Assembly (NCBI GenBank): GCA_007922195.1
Contig: ML681991.1
Coordinates: 44,285,423 to 44,349,422, forward strand
DNA from: Podocnemis expansa
Lineage: Eukaryota > Chordata > Testudines > Podocnemididae
DNA length: 64,000 nucleotides
Direction: 5' to 3'
Shown: positions 9,899-20,100 of the stretch, one piece after another
Layout of the letters: each line of letters starts with the position of its first letter
Position numbering within the stretch: position 1 is the first letter of the stretch
Program-made: the position numbers and the translations under genes
Notes under the pieces: generated by a model
What the model was told of the DNA's origin: nothing
The model's database searches: none
The model's input: the letters and a program-made list of their open reading frames with translations, nothing else

Positions 9899-11638
9899 TG
9901 CTGAGGTGCAGTCTTCCATCTGTTCCCCTTGATGAGCCCACCCCTCAGCCAGGGGATGACAAGCAGGTGAGACAATAGGAAACTGGTTCCACAGCCCTTT
10001 TCTTATACTGGGATAGGGAACCAGGCACTCAGTCCTGTGGGGTGGCATGGCTCTCACTCTCCTGCATGGCTAAATGGGGCCTGAACAGAAACAACAGCCC
10101 AGCCCATTTTCTTCCACAGAGGGCTGAGGTGAGCAGTGCGGGCACAGTGCCCCAGTTTGCCTAGCCTAGCATTGCTCATTTGGATGACAACCAGGCAGCA
10201 CAGCACTGCATTCCTCCCTGGTGTGGGCGCATCCCCAGGTCTAACAAGCCTTATAGCTGCTCTAGTGGGGGCTAGTTGGGGCCACAGGAGGTCTTTGTCA
10301 CTCTCTTGACTGGTATGTGTGCATGGGGGGCAACTGCCCGATCATATTTCTTCCCAGCTCCCTGCCCCCAGCTGAAGAGTGAAGTGAGAGCCCCTTCTTG
10401 TTTCAATCAACTTCATCCAAAGGAGGGTGAGGGGGAAGCATGAGAGGGGGTGATGTCATAAAAGTAGCAGGGTTCTAGATGGCTGCTTTAGTAGCCAGAA
10501 ATGGGCTACTCCAAGAGCAGTGCGTGCACATCCTCTGTGGCTAACACGCGGCAGTTTGGGCATCAGCTGTAGTCTTGTGTGTTCCTTCGCGGCTGGAACT
10601 CCCTGCTCTAGGCCTGCCCCGGTGGTGAGTACTTGGCAAATTTCACTGTACCAAGGGCTCTTTACAAATGTGATGAACTGGTGGTGGGAGGGTCTCAGGG
10701 CTTGCTGTGTAATGTGGCATCCTTGAAACAATAATGCCAGGCCTGAGGTCCGCAAGCTATCTGACATCCACTTTCTGGGCCCTAACACTCTACTCATAGC
10801 TCCCCACATCCGGTGCTGCGTTGCTGTTTGTGCACAGCTGAAGGATCCTTTCTTTGCTGGCCCTGATTATTGCCCAGAAACAGAGATCCAATTTCCCTCC
10901 AACCTTAACTGCAGCATCACAGTAACCAGCCTCCTCACAGGAATGGAACAACCAGGTGGAAGAACGGCTCTTCATGCTCATAAGGCAAGGAACTGTTGCT
11001 GGCAGCTGGCTCTGAATAGTGTCATTGCCCTCCTTAAGAGGAACAAAGAGTCCTTTGAACTTTGGACAGCTAAGAAGGAATAGAATTGTAGCTCCCAAGG
11101 TAGCCTGTGCCTGGGGCTTGTTTAGGGTCCCAGGACTCAGACCAGTCCGTCACTAGTGCCTTGGAAGCCAATCTTATCTTTTATTTTAGGAACAGGAAAA
11201 CAAACATTGTCCTTTCCAAGATGAGCTTTACAGAGCCTGGAGCAGCTGATGGATATCTGCTGAATGCAGGCACACCAGCTCACATGGGGTCAGAACACAG
11301 CTGGTTAGGGCCACTGAGAAGAGCTTCACCCCAAGGGGCCCATCATACCTTTTCTATGAAGGACCACCTTCTCAGATAAACCAGCAGCTTATGAGCTAGT
11401 ACCAAAGAAATCTTGTGTGCCCTGTGGGGATCCATCCTGGCAGAGCGATGGACCTGATGGCCTGGCAGCTCCTGTGATTACACTAAGCAACCCTGGGCCT
11501 GGGATAAAAGTGATCTTCTAAACGATGTAAGTTGGGTCCCCTGGGGGTGTGGCCTACTTTAAAGTGATAGGGACATCCTCCAGTGATAAGCCAGTGCTTG
11601 CCCGTTGTGTTCTGATGCTGTTAGACTAGATTCTAGAA

Positions 11639-11791
11639 CAGGCTCTTGAATGAAACGGTGCGACACACGGAAGAATGTCAGCAAATCAATTTTGGAGGTA
11701 AAAGTGTATGGCTATATGCCTCAGTGTGGCTCTCAAAGGTTCAATAATCAACTTATGTGGCTCTTCAGTTCCATAAGTTTGGCCACCCTTG
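11639..11791. mobile_element. Short hAT-type element with perfect 8-bp target duplication
   Basis: The 153-bp element is flanked by TTCTAGAA at 11631-11638 and 11792-11799. The inside reads CAGGCTCTTGAATGAAA … GTGTATGGCTATATGCCTCAGTGTGGCTCT … GTTTGGCCACCCTTG. It is a sibling of the copy at 47379-47565, here with its left end shortened. Confidence 0.85.
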
Positions 11792-12029
11792 TTCTAGAAC
11801 CTGAGTAACCAGGTTCCTGAATCCCTGCTCCATAGATATTTCAGCTTTCTTGGTGTAAAATAAGCAGGAAAGGGCCAGGAGGAGGCCAAAATGTTTGGGT
11901 TTTGCTCAGACGGTGGCGGTGGCCAGAATCAAAGAGTGAGGGGTAAAATCAGGGGAATTAACTTTGGACAATGGGTCAATTTGATATCAGGATTTGATAG
12001 TGGACCTCAATTACTGCAAAGGAGGGTCC

Positions 12030-12350
12030 ATGGAGGATGGAGCTAGGCTGTTCTCAGTGGTGGAGGATGACAGACCAAGAAGCAATGGTCTCAAGTTGTG
12101 GTGGGAAGGTCTAGGCTGACTTTAGAAAAAACGTTTTCCCAAGAAGCGTGGTGGAACACTGCAATGGGTGACCAAGGGAGGTGGTGGAGTTTTCATCCTT
12201 AGTGTTTATCATGGCCCAGCTTGACAAAGTCTTGGCTGGGATGGTTTAGTTAGAGTCAGTCCTACGCTGAGCAAGGGGGTGGGACTATACGACCTCCTGA
12301 GGTCCCTTCCATCCCTCAGCTTCTAGGAGTCTATGACTCTATGATTCATT
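12030..12350 (+). mobile_element. CR1 LINE 3' end, sense orientation
   Basis: Contains the CR1 ORF2 end (GTTCTCAGTGGTGGAGGATGACAG … GGTGGTGGAGTTTTCATCCTT) and the 3' tail (GACCTCCTGAGGTCCCTTCCA … CTATGACTCTATGATTC), closed by the typical short ATTCTATG-like repeats. It is 5'-truncated, as is usual for CR1. Confidence 0.9.
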
Positions 12351-13914
12351 CAGTCCCACCAGCCTCCACTACTGGCACATCCTAGAGTCAGTATCTATCT
12401 CTCTCTTCCGAGGCCAGGGCTGCAGAGGCAGTGAGATGCACTGAAAGGATGGTGGTGCTCTCTTGTCATGTGAGTGAAGCGCAGTGTAAATTCACCCTAC
12501 TCAAAGCAGGCGTCGATGCCCTCATCCCAGGTGCTGAGTTTTTAGACCATCCTGGTAAACAGACTTAAAAGAATCAATCATTTAGCTAGAGGGTCGAGCC
12601 GGGCTGTGTCCAGTCTGAAGGTCCCCAAAGCATGAAGTCAGCCTTGAAGTTACAGGCAGTGGGGTATAAACGGAGAACCTACACTAAGGCTGCAGTCCTT
12701 GGGACAAGTCACAAGTCCCTGGCAGCAACGCCAGGGTAAAGCACTCAGGCAAAGCAGTAACTGCTGTGGAGTGGTGCCTGGGGGGGCAGAGGGGTTTGTA
12801 AAGTCTCATCTCGCACACTCCGGATCTAGTTTCCAGACCTGCCTCTTTAAGTGAGTCCTCTTGTGGGAAATGGAAACCAGGCCTGGTTTCCCCTGATGAT
12901 ACAAGTCAGAGTTCCCCAAAGGCCTGGCCTCCACGTCATCTTGAAACAAGAATTCAAAGTTTCTGGAGAGTTAAAGGGCCCAATCTTCAGTGAGCATACA
13001 TTGTCACAGCTTTATTTGCCTTCAATAGAATGATGTCAGCAAGTGACGCCAGCTGAGATCTGCTCCAAAGAAGCTGCATGGTGTAAGCTGATCGCAAGTG
13101 CTAACCATGCAGTGAGGCTGATTTGGGGTCAAAAGGTCTTTGGTGGAAAAGCATCTCAAGATTACAGAAACCTGCTCAGGTTACAGTCAGTGTGTTCAGA
13201 CAAGCTGCCACAGAAATGCAGGAGAATCAATGTTATGAAACAAACCGTGGTCGCCCTTTCAGCCTGGAGGGACTCTGCGTTACTAGGAGCTCCTCTGAAA
13301 TAGTATGTACCAAGACTCGTGGATCAAGCTCACTGATGGTTTCATCCCCACCCCCCCACAAATCCATGCCTCCATTTATCCATTTCCCTCTTTTCTAGCC
13401 TCTCTGTCTTTCTGCCTAGGCTCTTCTCACTTTCTCCTTTCTTCTTATCTTGCATGGCCTTCTGGTCTCCATGTGAGTAACTCTGTTCCAAATAGCAATG
13501 AAACAAGCACAAACCCACAGCCTGTGTGGCTCTGTGCTACACTGCTGGTGGATTTTGGCCCTGCAGGAGTATCACATGGGGATCAACAAAGGCATAAAGC
13601 TGGTATATTGGCTCCTACATCACCCTTCCTCCAAGCAGTCAGCAGAGGGCGCAGAGGTATTCAGTACATGCCACCTGTCTAGCTTACAGCTGGCTTCAGG
13701 CTAATCAGGGGTTTTGCTTGTCAGCACAGTTGGCCATGGATGGGGAGCGTGCAAAGACCGCCTTTGCAACAACCTCTTGAGCTGCAACAGCTACAGCCTG
13801 TGGAGCTAGATCAGGAGTTGCCAATGTTTTTGAAGGGATGTGCCCAGTTGTACTCCCTGACCCTCCCCCAGGGCCCGTGGCGATGAGTGGCAGCTGTAAG
13901 TGGGGAAGAAATTG

Positions 13915-14110
13915 GTGTGGGGAGCAATGGCAGGGTAATGTGGCAGGGCAGGAGAGAGCAAGGGTGATGGGAGGGTGGGGTGGCAGGGAAGCATGGTAGG
14001 ACAGGGGTGGCAAAGACAGGCAGAGACGGGGTGGCAGGGCAGGGGTGGCATGGTAGGGTAGAGATGGGATAGCCAGGGAGCATGGCATGGCAGGGCAGGG
14101 GTGAAAGGAG
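13915..14110. repeat. Purine-rich GGCAGGG/GGTGGCA minisatellite
   Basis: Degenerate repetition of GGGGTGGCAGGG and CATGGTAGG-type units. The long minus-strand open frames over it (Pro/Ser/Leu-rich) are compositional artefacts. Confidence 0.75.
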
Positions 14111-14999
14111 AGTGTGGGGACTAGTGTGGCTGGGATCCCTGCTAATTCCCCTTCCCCGCAAGCACCTTGCCCAGTTCTGACCCTGCCAGTTTCTGAGCTA
14201 CCACAGCCAGGTCCTGGCTCATGCCAGGTCCCCAAGGCACCATCCCTTCCCAAGTCTGCAGCCCGCAACCAGCTCCCCAGGCTCCCACAGCACCTAAGCA
14301 CATTCACCCAAGATACCAGCCAGAACTGCTTCTTAGCTGGCCAGACCTAGGGGCCGCTGCAGGGTGGCATTTTAAATTCCCCACAGTGGCCCCAGGGTGG
14401 GGGATTTAAAAAGGCTCCACCCAGCCCCAGCTCCCAGGTGAGAGGGAGAGAGCTGGAAGTGATAGAGTGGTTGCCATGAGGAGTTTGCTCCAGGCTAGAG
14501 CGGTGCCACAGATCGAGGAACCATGCATGTAGCTCAGAATAAGCCCACACCCCACCTTTGGACACGTGCTGGGGTTTGCTGAGTGGACCCTGAGCTGGGT
14601 CATAGCATCACTAGAGTGATATAGACCTATCCAGGTCTATTGTGAACACACAGACCAGTTTGGATCCCACCACAGCACCCAGGATCTTGTTGTGGATTTC
14701 TTTGTTCTTACAAATAGAAAATTTGTCATTGGCCTCCCCTTCCTGTTATATCCTGAAAGGAATTTGGTTTTCAACCCAAAACGTGCTGGTCATTTCAAAA
14801 CTGTGCACTATCAAGAAGCACTGTGTCCAGGGGAGACACTTGGTAATTTCAAACTCCACTGTTATAACTTGGGGTTGTCCATACCAGTTACATGGGACCA
14901 CTAAAAACAAGGGGACTGATGTAAGGGGGAAAATAACATTAATCAGCAACAATTTGTTAGTCTCAGAATGAATCATGTACTGCATAATATTGAGCACTG

Positions 15000-15122
15000 G
15001 ATGATTACTATCTTTGGTCCCCTAGAAGCATCTGGCACTGGCCACTGCTGGAAGACAGGATTATCAGGCTAGATGGACCATTGAACCATGGACCCTGCAT
15101 GACCATTCTTATGTTCTTGAAA
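15000..15122 (+). mobile_element. CR1 3'-terminal fragment, sense orientation
   Basis: GCATCTGGCACTGGCCACTGCTGGAAGACAGGAT … GGCTAGATGGACC … CATTCTTATGTTCTTG is the diagnostic CR1 tail. It is a short 5'-truncated copy. Confidence 0.85.
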
Positions 15123-15189
15123 ATACATAACCCGACCCAAAAGTGGGACTCCATTTGTAGAGTTCATCCAGGGTGTGAGGTAGATAGTG

Positions 15190-15400
15190 TAGCCCAGCAA
15201 ATAAGGCACTAGACTGGGGAGGGGGGTCAGTTCCCAGTCTACTAATGATTTTCTGGGTTACCTTGGGGTAGTCATGTTCTTGCTCTGTGCCTCAGTGTCC
15301 CCATCTGTAAAATGGGGGTCATGGCCTCGTGTGGCTCTGTACAGTACAGTTGAAAAGCACTACAAAAGAGCTCAGGGCTGTTATAACATTTATCTAGGAA
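15190..15400 (+). mobile_element. MIR/CORE-like SINE, sense orientation
   Basis: Ordered matches to a tRNA-derived MIR-type SINE: a diverged tRNA-like head (GCAAATAAGGCACTAGACTGGG), then CTCTGTGCCTCAGTGTCCCCATCTGTAAAATGGGGGTCAT, then the 3' part with AAAAGCACTACAAAAGAGCTC. Confidence 0.75.
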
Positions 15401-15593
15401 TTTCCACAGCCCCAGCTTTGGTATCTGAACCTACTAAGCATTTATGCTCACAAAACCTCCATCATGTGGGACACCACTGTTACATTATTTACAGGTGCGG
15501 AGCCAAGGCTGTAAGAGACAAATTGACCTAACTAAGCCTATAAGCTAAAAATTGAACCCAGGACTCCAACATCTCAGCTTACTCTCATGAAGT

Positions 15594-15703
15594 AGGATTT
15601 TCTCCACAAAAGCTCATAGGATAAATAAAGTTGTTAGTCTTTAAAAGTGCCACAGGACTTCTTGTTTGTTTTGCTGGACTAGACTAACATGATTACTGCT
15701 TTG
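15594..15703 (-). repeat. Fragment of the dispersed 'TGTTAGTCT / GTGCCACAGGAC' foldback repeat, reverse orientation
   Basis: AAAGCTCATAGGATAAATAAAG … GTTAGTCTTTAAAAGTGCCACAGGACTTCTTGTTTG … GACTAGACTAACATG. It is the right half of the element seen complete at 46128-46355. Confidence 0.75.
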
Positions 15704-16880
15704 GAATTTAACTACACAGTCATCCTTGTCCAGGTTGACCCAGGAAGCTATTACTGAAGAGTCCTCCTTATTTAATGCCTCTGTGAGTTTCAGATATGGG
15801 AGAAGTCAGCCATTATATCCTCCATGCAGCATGTGGGGGTGCAGGGTAAAGAGGGTACACTCTTCTTATCTGGTAACCTGTCTGCCAGAGATATTTATAA
15901 TGACCAGATGCAGTGTCAATTTACTATCAGATACATTCTCTGTTGGGGGACTCCATTTGCCTCTGGCATGAGTGTAGGCTAGCTGATTGAATAGGTTCTT
16001 TTCTGTCTTGGCTATGATCCTAAATGGTTCTCTTCATATTTCAGAGTACTTTTCCTTTTCCCTGCTATTTGTGCTGTGGTTAACAGCAGGGCTGCAGTTT
16101 GCTCTCTGCATTTATTGATGCCCACAGCAACATTTTCATTGTTATGAGTCCGTCTCAGCCCATGTACCTTTAGGACCAGGGAAGAAGCATGAATCCTAGT
16201 AGCCCTGCTTCCTGGAGGATGCACATGAGAGTCTTTGTAAGAAATGCTCAGAACAGCAGAGCTCCTGGCCTTGCCTGCAATTGGATGACAGTATGGGCTT
16301 CCATGGGGAGCATCCAAATCCTGAAATCAGACATCCCCAAACAGTGGGATGTTGGAATCCCTGCTTTATAGCTCAGGGCTTTGTCTCTGTATTTCTAAAT
16401 TCTGAATCTTTCTTAGTAAGAGGCTCTTACAAGTAAGAACTATGTTTAAAAGCTTGTTTGACTGTCTAGGTGGAAGTTAAGGGGCTACTTTCAAATACAG
16501 GCTTCACTTTGCACCCACTTAATCCTCCATGAGGACATCCAAAGAGGCATGGCAGGCACAGCTGTGCATTATTTGGGCCTGTTGCGAGGCCACGGAAAGG
16601 TTCGTATTGACATCAGTGGGCTTTGTATCAGGCCTGTGTGTGGACGATTACTCACCAGCGTGCTGGTCTCCTACAGGGAATGGGTTTGGGAAATTTTTCC
16701 CTTAGCAGCTGATGAGTCTCTTCTTGTGATAACAACCCCCCCCCACCTCTTTTAAACTTTTCAGTCTTCCTGTGGTCAAAGGATCTCTAAAGACCAAGAG
16801 GAGGACTAGGGCTAGCGCGTGAGGCCGGCCTGAAGCAGCTGAATCCCGCCTGGTGAGAAGCTGCCAGGCAGAAAGAAACC

Positions 16881-17121
16881 ATGGCATGGCTGCCGCATGA
16901 GGCTTGGTTTCCTCTGCTGATCTGTCTAATCACCTCTGCCTCCTGCTACCAGACCACATCCAAGCCTGAGGTCATCTCCCAGCCACCCAGCCAACTCTTC
17001 AGGATCAGAGAAAGGAGAGTCCAGAAACCAGGCCCAAGAAGACGTCTGGCTCTGCAGGAGAAAGGGAAAGTTTTCCCCTTTGTTGTAGGAAAGAGAGGAA
17101 ACCCAGGCAAGGAAATCCAAC
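16881..17121 (+). CDS. SMIM9: SMIM9 exon 1 (signal peptide and ectodomain)
   Basis: 80 codons plus one base; donor CCAAC|GTGAGT. It encodes the hydrophobic leader (AWFPLLICLITSASC) and a basic, low-complexity ectodomain with RERR (residues 43-46) and PRRR motifs that could be proprotein-cleavage sites (inference). Confidence 0.8.
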
Positions 17122-20100
17122 GTGAGTAGCAAAAGCGGAAGCTGCTAACACCATACTATGCAGAGACAGGCCCCACCCATCCAGCTCTGGACTGGAAGTA
17201 CAACATGGCACTGGTAGTATGTGTAGATGACATATTTTCACCCCCCCCCCTTTGGTGTCTGGGCTCTGCAGACTGATGTAAGAGACAGCTGTGCGATATA
17301 TTGTTCCTGTGGTATCAGTTCAGTGCGGCAGAAAGGGACAGGATTTGCAACCCAGAGTTCTAAATTCTCAGTGTATCCATAAGAGCATCTGTGACATTGG
17401 CCCTCACTGTAACTACCCCTGCTTGGATTAAAGGGATCAGCAACCCAAAAGATAAGATGAGCCATTTTTAGAAATTCCTTCAATAACTAAGTGTTTTAAG
17501 AGCCACAATGGGTGTAGCTTTCTGGTGGAGGGTGGGGGGAGCTGGGCCAGGGCACCTGCCACAGGGTCTGCTGGTTGGGGGGGAAGCTCAGAACCAGGAG
17601 CAGGCTGCCCATATGGTCCCCTGGTGGCAGGAGGGAGCCTGGAACCTGGCATGGGCTACCCACAGGGTCCCCTGGTGGCAGCCAAGGCCTGGAGCCAGGA
17701 GCAGCCCACCCACAGGGTCCCCTGGTGGTTGTGGGGAGCAAAGCCCCAAGTCACAAGGGGCAGCCAAAGAACTGCATGCATCTCCAGGGCCACAGTTTGC
17801 AGACCCTTAAGAGGAACCACTTTTGGGGATAAGAGAGGAGGTCAGGTGCCATGACCCATTCAGTTCTTGGTCACTCTTCTAATACTGCTGTCAAGGGGGC
17901 AGATTAGTGCCAGGTAGGATGGGGAGTGTGTGATGTTGTTACAAAACAGTTACAGCTAGTCCCCAACCCCGATCCTGTGCCAAATGGAGTTGGTAGCCGC
18001 TTCAAGAAGGCGCAAAATAATGTATTTAGCCTGCCTCCAAATGATCCCCTATTTCGCTTGTAAAAAGGGCTCAGAGTTCAGGGTTCTTTCTTTGATTGCT
18101 CTGTGTAGTAGGCCGTTATCTGCCTCACGGGCATTGACACTAGACTTATCTCTTCCCTGAGCTCTTGTTCGTTAGAACTGCGAAGGAGAGTCTCAGGGTG
18201 AGGCAAAGTGGAAAGATAAGTTTATTCTTACTGCTAACAAACGTGATGGATTATGTAGGATCAGCAGGGGAGAATGGAACAGGAACTGAATTATTACCTT
18301 CCTCCTGGTTCAGAATACATTCTGCTTTGTTGTTCCAAACAGGCATGCTCTTCTAAATCTACTTTTACGAAAAACCTCATTAAGGGACTCAACTCCCTGA
18401 GTCAGCTAAAATGGGTCCTCAGGGTTGCTGTGCAAATGATTCAGAAAAATCCAACATTTACCAATTAATGTTAGGGCCTTTCTACATGGGGAACACTCAG
18501 GAAATTAATCCAAATTAACTAACGGTGTAGATTTAAAGCGCCTGAGTAAAACTCTGTTAACAGCCTGTGTAGACACTCTCATTCAGAATTAATGACCTTA
18601 ATTCAGTTTTGCTTAATTTACAGAATTAAAACCATATTAAGGCCTGCTTAAACTTGAATGAGAGTTTTAATGAAGCTTAATTCATCTGCTTTAAAAGTGA
18701 ATTTGAATGAGTTTTCCTGAGTGGCCCTGTGTGGACGCACTCATGAAGATGTTCCAGTCCTTCTGAAAGCTTTTCTCAAGCCTGCCTTCCAGGTTCCAGC
18801 TCCTAATGAGACAGACCCCAACTTCTCCAGTAATCTTCATTCAGCTCAGGGTCCAACCATCATGTGTCTCTGGAATCAGTGAATCTACCATGGAAAGACA
18901 ACAGTGTCTGGATCTCAGCTGTCTCCCAGATTCAGGAGGAGGCATCTATAGGGTCCACTGTACAAAGCTAGAATCTTCTGATGTTAATAGGCACCCAGCT
19001 TGTTTCATGTAGACTACTAACAAGCCATCAGATGGTCACTACCAGCCTGGTTCATATTCAGGCCAGTGAAGTGAGGCCCAAGTGCCATGGGTCCTTTCCT
19101 GTTCCCGTTGAGATTAATTGAGCTTACTTGGAAACACAATCAAGCTCCATGTTCCATGACCGATACTCATAGCTATCCATTCCCTGCTGGCCATGCTAGG
19201 GAGAGACAAGTTTGGTGAAGTTGTGTAGGTGGGGACTGGGAGGCAGCAAGGATTCATCCATGCTTTACTGGCTCACACAGACAGAAAAGCATGTACATGA
19301 TCCTTATTCCTCCCTTGGGGTGCTTGTTACAAAAGACATACTTGCAGAAGATTGTATTCTACCCAAATCCCTCCCACCAGCACCGAACCTTTTGCTTACT
19401 AGAATGTGTTCTCTCCTCAGGAGTCCGCAGGTCCTTGCTGTCTGACTACATGGATGATCTCTGGTCTCACATCCGTGAATCCATCCCCCAGGCAGCTCTG
19501 TACGCCTTCCCTCTTGCCTTGGGGGTCATGCTTTTTCTCTGCAGCATCACGTAAGTGTTTACATAGCCTGCTCTGTGCCCCAACACTGGATGCCTTATGT
19601 TTGTGTAAAAAGTCAGGTAGTCCTTCCCCAGGAAGAAAAGAACAGCTAACTTCCTGCTTTAGAGTCTGGAATGAAGACATAGTTTACTGCTTCGTTTCCT
19701 GACACAAATGAACTCCCAGCAATAAGTGTTACACTCATCTGTGCAGCAGATGGAGAGGGCCAGATTAATGCAAGGATTTTAGGGGTTGCAGCCCAGGGTC
19801 TTGGGCTAAGGGGGGGCCCAGGTCCTGGCATGCCTCTGACCTGAGTGCTCCCAGTCCCTAGAATGCCACATGCCTGCGCCATGTCACAGCACTGGCCTGT
19901 CTTGCCCTCAGGCTGGCCAGTCTGTCCCAGGCCAGCCAGAGTGCTCCAGAGTTCCACTCCCCAGGGAAACCTGCCTTTTGAGAGGCAACTTAAGAGCTTG
20001 TCTTGTTTAGCCTAACCAAAAGAAGGCTGAGGGGGTGATATGATTGCTCTCTATAAATATATCAAGGGGTAAATACCAGGGAGGGAGAGGAATCATTTGA

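Larger units (their letters stand above)
8986..16880. other. F8-SMIM9 intergenic region
   Basis: Apart from the repeats listed separately (two hAT copies, two CR1 3' ends, a purine-rich minisatellite, a MIR-like SINE, a dispersed-repeat fragment), I see no exon-like ORF with family similarity, tRNA or other gene. The mammalian F8A and H2A-Bbd genes, which lie near F8 in human, are not present here. 9900-11600, 12350-13900 and 15705-16880 hold nothing recognised. Confidence 0.65.
17122..19420 (+). other. SMIM9: SMIM9 intron 1
   Basis: GTGAGT…CTCCTCAG. It contains a 50-51-bp minisatellite (17540-17760) and an A/T-rich MITE (18474-18750); nothing else recognised. Confidence 0.75.

Noticed and set aside
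13705..14307. 200-codon minus-strand ORF (Pro/Ser/Leu-rich) and two overlapping ones
   Set aside because: Open because of the GGCAGGG minisatellite composition; three frames are open at once and nothing is recognisable.
19421..19554. SMIM9 ending by read-through of exon 2 (…C-S-I-T stop)
   Set aside because: The donor GTAAGT is perfect and the spliced form completes the helix with V-L-L-D, as in mammals.
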